The position numbers were made by a program, and so were the translations under genes. From an uncultured Oscillospiraceae bacterium (lineage in GTDB: Bacteria > Bacillota > Clostridia > Oscillospirales > Oscillospiraceae): a DNA stretch of 62,416 nt. Shown here one piece after another: positions 50,502 to 59,404 of this stretch (its first letter is position 1; every line of letters begins with the position of its first letter). Below the pieces are notes generated by a model, which was not told the DNA's origin, did not search any database, and saw only the letters and a list, made by a program, of their open reading frames with translations. The stretch spans positions 1-62,416 of the forward strand of contig CALXGE010000002.1 of NCBI GenBank assembly GCA_944387775.1, read 5' to 3'.

Positions 50502-51809
50502 TCAGCACACCTCCTTGATGATGGCTACGGCCCGATCCAGCTCCTCCCGGCTCACCATCTCGGTGACACACCAGAGGATGCCGCCCTCTACAGGGAGGCC
50601 GCCCAGGATGCCCGCCCTGTTGAGGGCATCCAGTACAGCCTGGGGCTTGTCGCAGGTGGTGACAAACTCGTGGAAGAACTCGCCGTCGTGGAGGCGCTTC
50701 ATGCCGATCTTCTCCAGTTCAGCGGCCAGGTAGTGGGCCTTGGACATGGACTGCCGGGCGGCCTTCTCCAGGCCCTCGGGACCCATAGCGGTGAGGTAGA
50801 CCCCGGCGGTCAGAGCGCAGAGAGCCTGATTGGAACAGATGTTGGAGGAGGCCTTCTCCCGGCGGATGTGCTGCTCACGGGCGGTAAGGGTGAGAACATA
50901 GCCCACCTTGCCCTCTACGTCGTGGGTCTGGCCCACAATGCGGCCGGGGAGCTTACGGAACATGGCCTTGGTAGCAGCCATAAAGCCGAGATACGGCCCG
51001 CCGAAGGCGATATCCAGACCCAGAGGCTGGCCCTCGCCTACGGCAATATCTGCGCCGCACTCAGCCGGGGTAGCCATCACGGCGCAGGCGATGGGGTTGA
51101 CGCCCATGACGAACTTGGCACCGGCTGCGTGGACGATCTCGCCGATGGCGGCGGCGTCCTCCATGTTGCCGTAGTAGTTGGGCTGCTGGAGGTAGAAGCA
51201 GGCGGCGTCGGCGCCAAGGGAAGCCTTGAGGGCCTCCATGTCGGTGCGGCCGTCCTTTTCCGGCACTACCACCAGCTCCGTGTTGGAGCCGAAGCAGTAG
51301 GTCTGCATGGTCTCGATCACGTGGGGATGGGCGCAGGCGGAGACATAAGCCTTGGTCCGCTTGCGGTCCTTGCACATGGCGATGGACTCTGCGGCAGCGG
51401 TGCCCCCGTCATAGACGGATGCGTTGGCCACATCCATACCGGTGAGCATGCAGATCATGGTCTGGAACTCAAAAATGGACTGGAGAATACCCTGGCTGAT
51501 TTCTGCCTGGTAAGGGGTGTAGGCGGTGACCAGCTCCTCGCGGGTGACCACGCTCTTAACAACAGCGGGAATAAAATGACGGTAAGCACCGGCACCCCGG
51601 AGGATGGTGGGGTAGATCCGGTTTTTCTCCGCCATGGCGGTAACAGCCCGGCGGACCTCCAGCTCACTGAGGCCCTCGGGAAGGTCCAGGTTATCACCTA
51701 CCAGCATATCCCTGGGGACGCTGGCAAAGAGGTCCTGGACGCACTGCACGCCCACGGCGGAAAGCATCTCCCGGCGCTGCTCGCCGGTATTGGGGATATA
51801 GCTTCCCAT
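50502..51809 (-). CDS. gcvPA: Glycine dehydrogenase (decarboxylating) subunit 1
   Basis: 435 aa N-terminal-half subunit of the split P protein, opening SYIPNTGEQRREMLSAVGV; further markers are YTPYQAEISQGILQ and NVCSNQALCAL-like SNICSNQALCALTAGVYLT. Forms the heterotetramer with GcvPB. AAGGAAGG precedes the ATG; it follows gcvH by 82 bases. Confidence 0.97.
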   Translation of the reverse strand: MGSYIPNTGEQRREMLSAVGVQCVQDLFASVPRDMLVGDNLDLPEGLSELEVRRAVTAMAEKNRIYPTILRGAGAYRHFIPAVVKSVVTREELVTAYTPYQAEISQGILQSIFEFQTMICMLTGMDVANASVYDGGTAAAESIAMCKDRKRTKAYVSACAHPHVIETMQTYCFGSNTELVVVPEKDGRTDMEALKASLGADAACFYLQQPNYYGNMEDAAAIGEIVHAAGAKFVMGVNPIACAVMATPAECGADIAVGEGQPLGLDIAFGGPYLGFMAATKAMFRKLPGRIVGQTHDVEGKVGYVLTLTAREQHIRREKASSNICSNQALCALTAGVYLTAMGPEGLEKAARQSMSKAHYLAAELEKIGMKRLHDGEFFHEFVTTCDKPQAVLDALNRAGILGGLPVEGGILWCVTEMVSREELDRAVAIIKEVC

Positions 51810-51891
51810 AGAGGTTCCTTCCTTTCTCCGATAGTAGGGGAGCGGGGAGTGTCCGCGGGGCGCCGGTGGGCAGCGCCCCGCGGGAAACGGC

Positions 51892-52266
51892 TTACTGCTG
51901 GATGAAAGCCTCGTAGGCGGCGGCGTCCATCAGCTCCTCGGTGTCGGTGATGTCCTCCACCTTGGCGATCCACGCCTCATAGGGGGACTCGTTGAGCATC
52001 TGAGGGGCGTCCATCAACTCCTCATTCACCTCAGCCACCACGCCGGTGAGGGGGGAGATGACGTCGGAAACGGCTTTTACAGACTCCACGTCACAGAAGG
52101 ACTCCTCCTTGGTGATGCTGTCACCAGCTACAGGAAGGTTGATGAACACCAGGTCGCCCAGCTCGCTCTGGGCAAAGTCAGTGATGCCCACCAGGGCGGA
52201 GTTATCGGAGAGCATCTTCACCCACTCGTGGGACTTGGAATACTTCAGCTCAGCGGGAAAGTTCAT
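51892..52266 (-). CDS. gcvH: Glycine cleavage system H protein
   Basis: 124 aa lipoyl carrier. N-terminal [10 protein letters not shown], lipoylation Lys in [14 protein letters not shown]. The ATG at 52266 was chosen because AAGGAGG lies 8 bases upstream; an ATG two codons earlier is only 2 bases from it. It shuttles the aminomethyl group between P, T and L proteins. Confidence 0.96.
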   Translation of the reverse strand: MNFPAELKYSKSHEWVKMLSDNSALVGITDFAQSELGDLVFINLPVAGDSITKEESFCDVESVKAVSDVISPLTGVVAEVNEELMDAPQMLNESPYEAWIAKVEDITDTEELMDAAAYEAFIQQ

Positions 52267-52337
52267 AGTCATATCCTCCTTAAAATATGTATCGTAATTT
52301 TTAATGTATAAAAATATGTAATCTCTTCTGAGAGATA

Positions 52338-54986
52338 TCACATGCCGGTGCGCTTGGCAAAGCTCTCCACCGCGGCGTTGATCTGGTCATCATTGAAGCA
52401 GTAGCGCAGCTCTCTGTGCTCGGCGCGGAGCTTCGCCACGTCCTCCACCACGTTCCGGCCCCGGAGGATGCAGTCGGCCATGATGGAGGCCAGCTTTGCA
52501 AAGTCCTCCTTCTCGAAGCCGAAGCGGGTCATCTCGTTGACGCCCATCCGCAGGGCACCGGATGCGGTGAAGCCCTCCTCGTCGGGGGTGGCCTGGTAGT
52601 TGAGGATGATGTTGTTGCTCTCCAGCCGCTCAGCCACCTCGGGGCCGGTGCCGTAGCCAACGGAGACCACTACCTGGTGGGTCTCGGTGTAGTCGATGGC
52701 GCTGTCGCCGGCCACATCCAGGCCCTCGGCCTTCAGACACTTGGCGAAGTACTTGGCGTTCTCTACCACTGCCTTCTGGTACTGATCCTTGAACTGGTTC
52801 ATCTCATAGGCCGCCATCAGCAGGCCCAACTGGGTGCCCAGATGATGGTTGGAGACGCTGCCGGGGAAGGCCCGGGACTCGATGGTCTCCCACAGGCCAT
52901 ACTTGAGGTCATCCTTCTGGTAGTTGACACCGATGACGCCGCGCTGGGGACCGTAGAAGGTCTTGTGGGTGGAACCGGTGACGATCTCCGCTCCCTCCTC
53001 AAAGGGCTTCTGGAAGTAGTCACCCACAAGTCCCAGAACATGGGCCATGTCGTACATGATGGTGGTGGGGATCTTCTGCTCATCCACGAACTGGCGGATA
53101 GCGGCTACCGGCTCCTTGTGGAGGATCATGCTCTTGCCGAAGATGATGAACTCGGGACGGTATTTGTCGATGACCTTCTTGGTCTCCTCCACATCGATCT
53201 TATAGATGTTGTCCTTGCAGACAGGGAAGTTGACGATGGCGTGGCGCTCAGTGACGGGGTCGATAGCGATGTAGTCGTGGAGAGCGCCCATGGGCTGGGC
53301 ACTGAGGTGGCCACCTTTGATGATATGGTTATTGAGGACGTATCCCAGGCGCTTCATGTCGTGCTTGCGATCCAGGCGGTTCTTCCAGTCCATGAGAGCG
53401 GAGAATACCGCCGTGTTGGACATCTGGCCACTGAGGACACGGGTCTCCACCTCGCTGCAGCCTAGGAAGGCCTTCATCTCCTCCACCAGCAGCTGCTCAA
53501 TCTCGTCGATGAACTTGGTGCCCTGATAGTAGAAGATATCCGCGTCGTAGAAGGACTTGACCTTCTTATGCTCGGCGTAGCGGAAGGAGGGATCGCTCAT
53601 GGTCAGCAGCCGCACTGCACGGGAGGGTGTCATCTCAGAGGGAATCAGGTTGATACACCGCTCCTGACGCCAGGCGTGGTTATCCTCTGCCCGGCGCAGC
53701 AGCTCCAGGGCCTTGGGGGTGCGGTCTCCCTCAGGCAGAGGAGCCTCCTCCTCGTCGGGCTTGTAGATGATGGGACGGGCGTAAGGGGGAGCGTCCACCC
53801 GCATGTGGTAGGGGGGAATCACTGCCTTCAGCTTACGGCCGCGGACGTCGATAGTCACCTTGTCGTCCTCCAGCACGTCACTGGAGAGGTAGGCAAGACC
53901 GATGGAGCGGTTGACAGCCTCATCCAGGATCACAGTGGCCAGGCCCTCGCCCTCGTGGCGGTAGTAGGGAACCATGGTACCGCTGGTGACATAACCGATC
54001 ATCTCATCGCCACGGTAGACAGGCATGCCCGCCCGCATGACGCCCCGGTCCAGGAGGGTGATGGGAACGATGCGCCGGGGAAGAACAGAGAGGTCGCTGA
54101 AATCCCGGCTCATGATCCGCTTGAAGGCGGCAAACTGCTTTTCCAGGGGAGCCCGGCCCACGAAGTCACCCTTCTGCTCGGAGAAGCTCACAGCAAATTT
54201 GGCCAGAGACACGGCAAAAATGGGAATTTCGGTGCCGTCGGGGGCAAGCCCCATCTCATGACCGTAGAGGGGGAGACCGGCCTCCAGGCGGAGGGTATCC
54301 CGGGCGCCCAGGCCTGCGGGCTTGGCGCCCAGCTCAATGAGGCGGTTCCACAGCCAGGCGGCCTCGGCGCTCTCGATGTACACCTCGTAACCAATGGGCT
54401 CACCGGTGTAGCCGGTCTTGGCCACCCGGACGGTGCGGCCCTCAAATTTCAGGGTATTGAGAGCGTTCTTAACAGGCTCAGTGACGGCTTCACCGCCGGA
54501 GAGGGTCTGCAGCAGCTCCTTGGCCTTGGGGCCCTGGACGGCAATGGCGGCATAGTCGCTGGTGATGACGGTCATCTTGGCGTTATAGGCCTTGATCTGC
54601 TCATTGAGGTGGGCCAGATCCTTGTCGGTGTTGGCGGCATTTACCACCAGGAGGTAACGGTCCTCCTCGAAGCGGTAGAGATAGGCGTCGTCCACGGCGC
54701 CGCCGTTCTCGTTGGGAATAATGGCGTACTGGGCCTGATTGAGGTCCAGTGCCATGACGTTGCTGGACAGGACATGCTGGAGGAAGGGAACCGCGTCAGG
54801 GCCGTCCACTAAAATGCGGCCCATGTGGGAGACATCGAAAAGGCTGCAGAAGTGCCGGGTGTACAGGTGCTCCGCCACAATGTCTGTGGGGTACTTAATG
54901 GGCATTTCCCAGCCGCCGAAGTCCACCATGGTAGCGCCGGCAGCCACATGCAGGTCGTAAAGCTGGGTCCGTTTCAACTCACTCAT
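52338..54986 (-). CDS. gcvT-glyA: Fused aminomethyltransferase (GcvT) and serine hydroxymethyltransferase (GlyA)
   Basis: 882 aa two-enzyme fusion. Residues about 1-375 are GcvT ([32 protein letters not shown], the C-terminal barrel ending in [10 protein letters not shown]). Residues about 405-880 are a PLP-dependent SHMT-type domain with [25 protein letters not shown], and PLP Lys in [13 protein letters not shown], somewhat divergent from standard GlyA. GcvT releases methylene-THF from glycine and SHMT uses methylene-THF plus glycine to make serine, so fusion could channel the one-carbon unit. The reading frame is continuous through the junction, so it is not a sequencing merge visible here. 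Start 54986 follows GGAGG; an ATG at 55001 overlaps that site. First gene behind the glycine riboswitch. Confidence 0.93.
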   Translation of the reverse strand: MSELKRTQLYDLHVAAGATMVDFGGWEMPIKYPTDIVAEHLYTRHFCSLFDVSHMGRILVDGPDAVPFLQHVLSSNVMALDLNQAQYAIIPNENGGAVDDAYLYRFEEDRYLLVVNAANTDKDLAHLNEQIKAYNAKMTVITSDYAAIAVQGPKAKELLQTLSGGEAVTEPVKNALNTLKFEGRTVRVAKTGYTGEPIGYEVYIESAEAAWLWNRLIELGAKPAGLGARDTLRLEAGLPLYGHEMGLAPDGTEIPIFAVSLAKFAVSFSEQKGDFVGRAPLEKQFAAFKRIMSRDFSDLSVLPRRIVPITLLDRGVMRAGMPVYRGDEMIGYVTSGTMVPYYRHEGEGLATVILDEAVNRSIGLAYLSSDVLEDDKVTIDVRGRKLKAVIPPYHMRVDAPPYARPIIYKPDEEEAPLPEGDRTPKALELLRRAEDNHAWRQERCINLIPSEMTPSRAVRLLTMSDPSFRYAEHKKVKSFYDADIFYYQGTKFIDEIEQLLVEEMKAFLGCSEVETRVLSGQMSNTAVFSALMDWKNRLDRKHDMKRLGYVLNNHIIKGGHLSAQPMGALHDYIAIDPVTERHAIVNFPVCKDNIYKIDVEETKKVIDKYRPEFIIFGKSMILHKEPVAAIRQFVDEQKIPTTIMYDMAHVLGLVGDYFQKPFEEGAEIVTGSTHKTFYGPQRGVIGVNYQKDDLKYGLWETIESRAFPGSVSNHHLGTQLGLLMAAYEMNQFKDQYQKAVVENAKYFAKCLKAEGLDVAGDSAIDYTETHQVVVSVGYGTGPEVAERLESNNIILNYQATPDEEGFTASGALRMGVNEMTRFGFEKEDFAKLASIMADCILRGRNVVEDVAKLRAEHRELRYCFNDDQINAAVESFAKRTGM

Positions 54987-55124
54987 AGACGTATCCTCCA
55001 TTCAAAAAATTGTTTTTCCTCGTATACGTTGCGGGTGTCAGTAATCAGGCTTTTCTAGAATACGGCATTGCCTTTTGGATATGCTTGCCGCTGCCCAGCC
55101 TCTGTTTGTCAAAAAAATTGCAAC

Positions 55125-55162
55125 AAAAAGAGGCGCAGCAACGACTTTTGTTGCTGCGCCTC
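55125..55162 (-). terminator. Terminator (expression platform) of the gcv glycine riboswitch
   Basis: Perfect 13-bp stem GAGGCGCAGCAAC/GTTGCTGCGCCTC followed by a T run on the minus strand, immediately after aptamer 2 and before gcvT-glyA. Its upstream strand overlaps the aptamer P1 region, so glycine binding can prevent it. Confidence 0.88.
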
Positions 55163-55333
55163 TGTCTTTTTACCTGAGAGATTCCCGAGGAAAGGGGACG
55201 GCCCCCTATCGCCCCGGTTGCCCCGCCGGTGCATAAATGCTTTACAGATCTGCGTCCTGACCCAGTCCGTTTACCTGAGAGAGTGTGGCATTGCTCCTTC
55301 GGTGCCGCGCAAAGGCGGTCTCTCCTGAGTCAT
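55162..55333 (-). promoter_or_regulatory. Tandem glycine riboswitch of the gcv operon
   Basis: Aptamer 1 (55259-55333): P1 GACTCAG/CTGGGTC, GGAGAG, ACCGAAGGAGCAA, CTCTCAGGTAAACGGAC. Aptamer 2 (55162-55250): CTGTAAAGC, CCGGCGGGGCAA, CTCTCAGGTAAAAAGACAG. Both carry the gcvT-motif core. It should permit expression when glycine is plentiful. Confidence 0.92.
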
Positions 55334-55373
55334 TCATCCGCTTATTCAATTGTCCGGTTCTGCTGATGCAAGC

Positions 55374-55403
55374 ATCATAGCAAAATAATAAACAGTTTGT
55401 CAA
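55374..55403 (-). promoter_or_regulatory. Promoter of the gcv operon
   Basis: TTGACA (55398-55403), 18-base spacer, TATGAT (55374-55379), leftward, about 35 bases before aptamer 1. Confidence 0.8.
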
Positions 55404-55468
55404 TAGGATCTTTTGAATTTTTTATAAAAATCTACAATACGACGAAAAAGTACTGGTTATGCACTTTT

Positions 55469-57211
55469 TTAGCTTTCTGACAATTCTTTAACAATTGATT
55501 CCAACGGTGTCACATAAGCGGTCTGATAATTGTCGTAAATCACCATGCCCGGCCGGGCGCCGGAGGGCTTGCGCACGTGCCGAATCTGAGTATAGTCCAC
55601 GGCTACCTGTCCGCTGTCCCGGCCCTGGGAGAACCAGGCTGCCAGCATGGCCGCCTCCTGGAGAGAGCGGCTGTCGGGCTCCCGTCCCTCTGTGCAGAGG
55701 ATCACGTGGGAGCCGTGGATCCGCTGGGTGTGGAACCAGTAGTCACTTTTGAAGGCCTCCCGGGTGAGCTGATCATTCTGGGTATTGCTGCGGCCCACCA
55801 GGATCCGAAGTCCCTCACTGGAGCGGAAAGACCTTGGTCTGGCTTTGCCGCGGCGAGGCTCCTTTTTACCCCCGGAAGTTTTCCGCCCATAGCCAGCCTC
55901 CTGGAGCTCCTGGCGGATATCGTTGAAATCCTGTTCTGTCTCCGCCCGGCTCAGCTCATCCATGACGCTCTCCAGCCAGTCCCGCTCCTTCCGGGCGATC
56001 TCCATCTGTTGAGAGAGGCAAACCTCGGCTGTCTTGGCCTTGTTGTACTGCCGGAAATACCGCGCCGCATTCTGCTGGGGAGTGAGCAGGGGATCCAGAG
56101 GGATCTCCACCTCCGGACAGTCCTCTTCGTAGTAGTTCTGAGCCAGGAGGCTCCGCTGTCCCCGTTCCATTCGGTACAGATTCGCGGTAATAAGCTCACC
56201 AGAGATCCGCAGGCGATCCCGCTCCAGGGTCTGGGCGTACTCCTTCTCCTGGAGAGCCAGCTTTCGCCGCAAGCGGTCCCTTGCGTTGGAGGCTGTCCGC
56301 AGCAGATCCTGGCCCTTCTGGCGTACCCGTTCCTGCTGCTCCCGGGTCTCATAGAACGTATCCAGCATGGTGGAAAAGTTATCCCAGGCTGTTCCTGCCA
56401 TAACGTCTCCGTATTGCTCGATAGGCAGGTAGGAAAAATCCGCCGGATGACCGTCCTTCGTCAGCAGATATGATGTGAAATGATTTTCCTTTACAGTATC
56501 TTGCCAGGAAAGGAAAGCACGGATTAGTCCATCCCGACAGCGGGTATTATCCAAGCGGGCATCAACAGCGCCGCAGCCCCGGTAAGCGATTTCCCGGCAC
56601 ACCAGAGGGGAGAGGCCCCAGAAGTGATCCAGAAGAAACTGATCGGCACAGATCTCCTGGGATGCAGCGGACAGAGACTCCCGCAGAGCTGCCTCATCAA
56701 TGGTCAAAGGGTCCAACTTCTCCTGAGCGGGAGGCAAATGGTAGTAGAGGCCGGGCAGGACCTGACGGGCCTCGCTCATCTCCAGATCGATCCGACGCAG
56801 GCAGTCGATGATCCGATCCTCGCCGTCGGTAAGGATCAGGTTGGACCGCCGGCCCATACACTCCAGAATCAGCTTCCGCTGCCCCGGCTCTCCCAGTTCA
56901 TCCACCATATCCACTGTCACGATAGCGGCCCGCTCCTGTCCCGGTTGCTCAATAGCGGCAATTCTGCCGCCGCCCAGATGCTTGCGCAGCAACATGCAGA
57001 ACATGGGGGGAGAGGCTGGGTTTTCCCGGGAAAGACCGGTGAGATGAATCCTTGCCTGGGAGGCTCCGGCACAGAGTAGAAGTCGTCGCCCACCCCGGAG
57101 GGACAGGACCACCTGATCCCTGGCGGGCTGCTGGACCTTTTCAATACGAAGACCTACAGCATCCTGTAATTCTCGAATAATCCCTGATAAGCAAAAAGAG
57201 TCAAGTGGCAT
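55469..57211 (-). CDS. rqcH: RqcH (Rqc2/NFACT) ribosome quality control protein
   Basis: 580 aa NFACT-family protein, once annotated fibronectin-binding. NFACT-N (about 1-200, VGLRIEKVQQPARDQVVLSL), coiled coil (about 280-430, rich in Arg/Glu), NFACT-R (about 455-575, YWFHTQRIHGSHVIL, ending in the KPSGARPGMV loop). RqcH binds obstructed 50S subunits and directs alanine tailing of stalled chains. Its ATG overlaps the end of the Mini-III gene by 11 bases and has GAGGTG upstream. Confidence 0.93.
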   Translation of the reverse strand: MPLDSFCLSGIIRELQDAVGLRIEKVQQPARDQVVLSLRGGRRLLLCAGASQARIHLTGLSRENPASPPMFCMLLRKHLGGGRIAAIEQPGQERAAIVTVDMVDELGEPGQRKLILECMGRRSNLILTDGEDRIIDCLRRIDLEMSEARQVLPGLYYHLPPAQEKLDPLTIDEAALRESLSAASQEICADQFLLDHFWGLSPLVCREIAYRGCGAVDARLDNTRCRDGLIRAFLSWQDTVKENHFTSYLLTKDGHPADFSYLPIEQYGDVMAGTAWDNFSTMLDTFYETREQQERVRQKGQDLLRTASNARDRLRRKLALQEKEYAQTLERDRLRISGELITANLYRMERGQRSLLAQNYYEEDCPEVEIPLDPLLTPQQNAARYFRQYNKAKTAEVCLSQQMEIARKERDWLESVMDELSRAETEQDFNDIRQELQEAGYGRKTSGGKKEPRRGKARPRSFRSSEGLRILVGRSNTQNDQLTREAFKSDYWFHTQRIHGSHVILCTEGREPDSRSLQEAAMLAAWFSQGRDSGQVAVDYTQIRHVRKPSGARPGMVIYDNYQTAYVTPLESIVKELSES

Positions 57212-57617
57212 TACTTGTCACCTCCATCATAGCGTTGAACAGCTCATTAATCCGTCCAGTGGCCCCCTGGAGGTACAGGTAACCCAAAAGGCATTCCAGA
57301 GCGGTAGCCTTGAGGTAGTCAGAGCGGCTGGCGTTGTGGGGGATCGTATTGACATTGGCGTTACGGCCTCGCTTGAATACTGCCAGTTCCTCTGCTGTGA
57401 GAACCGGCAGGATCTGATCTGCCAGTCGGGCCTGAGCGGGGGCCTTTACCAGCTCCACAGCGGCGCGATGGAGTCCTTTTCCCGTGGCCTTACCCTGGGC
57501 GCAGAGGTAGGCGCGAACCAGCAGCTCATACACCGCATCCCCCAGATGGGCAAGGCCGATGCTGCTGATCGCACGGATATCGTCTTCCTGCAGATGCAGG
57601 GAAAAATAATCTTCCAT
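57201..57617 (-). CDS. mrnC: Mini-ribonuclease III
   Basis: 138 aa: an RNase III catalytic domain lacking the dsRNA-binding domain, with signature LAHLGDAVYELLVRAYL and GRNANVNTIPHNAS. In Bacillus it matures 23S rRNA ends. Start 57617 follows GAGAGGAG; an in-frame ATG at 57647 would place the ribosome site inside the gene. Co-transcribed with rqcH. Confidence 0.93.
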   Translation of the reverse strand: MEDYFSLHLQEDDIRAISSIGLAHLGDAVYELLVRAYLCAQGKATGKGLHRAAVELVKAPAQARLADQILPVLTAEELAVFKRGRNANVNTIPHNASRSDYLKATALECLLGYLYLQGATGRINELFNAMMEVTSNAT

Positions 57618-57688
57618 AGTTTTCTCCTCTCGGTCATAAAGTGCCACAGCGTGGAGATATGTTATTTCCCCGCGCAGCGCAGAAAAAG

Positions 57689-57734
57689 AAGGCCGGACGC
57701 CGCCCGCCTCCGGGTTTGGGCCCCGTCCGGCCTT
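57689..57734 (-). terminator. Terminator after the nitroreductase-NUDIX gene
   Basis: Stem AAGGCCGGACG/CGTCCGGCCTT with GC-rich interior and a TTTTT tail on the minus strand. Confidence 0.85.
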
Positions 57735-57753
57735 CCATGCTTATCATTGTCGT

Positions 57754-58887
57754 TCAGATCTGTCTGGTCAGATATGCTTCCGCAGCCAAAAGTACTTCTT
57801 CATCGGTAGCAAAGGTCACCAGAGGGCGGGCTTCCTGGAAGGAGAACCAGCCAAGATCCGCGATCTCAGATTCTTGGGCATGCTGGCTGCCTCCTGTGGG
57901 CTGCGCAATGAAAAAAATAACATCCTTAATCACCCCGGCCTTAGGGTAGTAAGTCACTACCTGGCGAAAGCCGGTATCGATCTCCGCCTGAAGTCCCGTC
58001 TCCTCCAGGATTTCCCGCTGGGCGGTCTGGATCTCCGTCTCACCGCTCTCCACGTGGCCTTTGGGAAAGCTCCAGTGGCCTCCGTTGTGACGGGCCAAGA
58101 GATACTGATGTGCTCCGGGAGTGCCTCGCCAGATTACCGCTCCACAGGATTTTTCCTCCGCAGCCTTGTGGAAGGTGCCGCCGTCACCCCAGGTCCAGGT
58201 GCCGCCGTGAGCCCCTAACTCAAAATGGAGTTTAGCGATGCCCAGATCCACCATAGCAAAGGAGGTATTCTCCGTCAGATGGGCCTGTACGGAGTTGTCA
58301 CGCTTCTTGACAAAGCGGTATGGTTGTCCATTGCGGGCGGAGGGCGCCCGCTGCACGGCAGCCATGCCGGACATAAACCAGCTGGGGGCGTGGCTTAGTC
58401 CGGAGGCCAGCTCCGCCACGCTTTTGCTGCTCCGCTGGGCAATACGGCGGATCAGCTTTTCACGGCCGGTGCGCTCCTCCGGCGTGTGACCGATAGCGGC
58501 CACGCAAATCAGCTTTTCTCCCTCTGCCAGATGAGAAAGGCAGCTATGCTGATCGTAGGTACCGCCCACCCAGCAGGTGCCAAGCCCCATGGCTGTAGCG
58601 GTCAGAATAATCAATTCCCCATAGTATCCGCATTTCTCTGCCAGATCTGGGTCGGAAGCAGGTCCTGCAAACACCAGGTAATTCCTTACACCGGAGAGCA
58701 TCCCATAGCTCTTGGACAGGGAGGAGAAGGGGGCCGGCTGCTCACAGATCAGCTGAATGTGCAGTCCCGCCTTGGCATTATATTGCTCGATGGATTTATT
58801 CAGCTGCCGGACTTGTTCGGGGCTGATAGGGTCCGGCAGATATGCCCGCATAGAAATTCTGGTGGAAACAGCGTCAGATATCGTCAT
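57754..58887 (-). CDS. Nitroreductase-family domain fused to a NUDIX hydrolase
   Basis: 377 aa. Residues 1-235 are a nitroreductase-like flavin domain (STRISMRAYLPDPISPEQV at the FMN-binding start, YYGELIILTATAMGLGTCWVGG, SARNGQPYRF). Residues about 240-377 are NUDIX with a complete box GHVESGETEIQTAQREILEETGL shortened here to its key residues: G, E at +6, REILEE and G. The NUDIX part resembles Ap4A/nucleotide hydrolases (HWSFPKGHVE). Activities and link between them are unknown. AAAGGAG precedes the ATG; it is monocistronic. Confidence 0.87.
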   Translation of the reverse strand: MTISDAVSTRISMRAYLPDPISPEQVRQLNKSIEQYNAKAGLHIQLICEQPAPFSSLSKSYGMLSGVRNYLVFAGPASDPDLAEKCGYYGELIILTATAMGLGTCWVGGTYDQHSCLSHLAEGEKLICVAAIGHTPEERTGREKLIRRIAQRSSKSVAELASGLSHAPSWFMSGMAAVQRAPSARNGQPYRFVKKRDNSVQAHLTENTSFAMVDLGIAKLHFELGAHGGTWTWGDGGTFHKAAEEKSCGAVIWRGTPGAHQYLLARHNGGHWSFPKGHVESGETEIQTAQREILEETGLQAEIDTGFRQVVTYYPKAGVIKDVIFFIAQPTGGSQHAQESEIADLGWFSFQEARPLVTFATDEEVLLAAEAYLTRQI

Positions 58888-59041
58888 GATGTCTCCTTTC
58901 CGGCAAAAGCCGCTGTACAGGTGCCTACACAGGAAATGGCGCCGTTTTCCCGGCAGAGAAGTTAAAAATACCTTGTTTACAGTTTATTATATCAGAATGT
59001 CCTGTCAAGTCAATAATTTGCTAAGGATGTGAAAAAAAGCC

Positions 59042-59070
59042 TTGCTTATATATAAATATTTTGTTAAGAT
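59042..59070 (+). promoter_or_regulatory. Promoter of the first AGCS unit
   Basis: TTGCTT (59042-59047), 17-base spacer, TAAGAT (59065-59070), in a strongly AT-rich stretch; the transcript starts just before the riboswitch. The 150 bases upstream of it (58888-59041) hold nothing else recognised. Confidence 0.55.
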
Positions 59071-59096
59071 ATAAATACAACCACATACCGAATGAT

Positions 59097-59262
59097 GTCC
59101 GCAGGAAAGACGGGAGATGTTCTTCCTTACCTAAGGCGTAACGCGTACGGGTGCCGCAAGGCATGACTGTGGACGGACGAAATTCTGGAGAAGCCTGCTC
59201 AGGCAGGTGCCGAAGGTGCAAGCGGTCCCATCCCCGTAAACTCTCAGGCAAAAGGACAGAAT
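59097..59262 (+). promoter_or_regulatory. Glycine riboswitch of the first AGCS gene (divergent aptamer 1)
   Basis: The canonical aptamer is 59182-59262: P1 ATTCTG/CAGAAT, GGAGAAG, GCCGAAGGTGCAAG, CTCTCAGGCAAAAGGACAG. Upstream module 59097-59174 is closed by GTCCGCAG/CTGTGGAC, then GAAAG and TACCTAAGG, matching aptamer-1 layout, but lacks the CTCAGGcAAAAGGAC element. Confidence 0.9.
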
Positions 59263-59318
59263 CCCATATCCACACACTCAGCGGGAAACGTCGTTGAGCG
59301 CGGGGGTTTGTTCACTTT

Positions 59319-59351
59319 ACGGGGCGCCGCAATATGGGCACTCCGTTTTTT
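59319..59351 (+). terminator. Expression-platform terminator, first AGCS
   Basis: Hairpin ACGGGGCGCC with GGGCACTCCGT (small bulge) followed by TTTTTT, between the riboswitch and the start codon. Confidence 0.7.
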
Positions 59352-59404
59352 GTTTCACGGTATGTGCAGGCATGTGTGCAACGGGAAAATGAGAGGAGAA
59401 CAGT

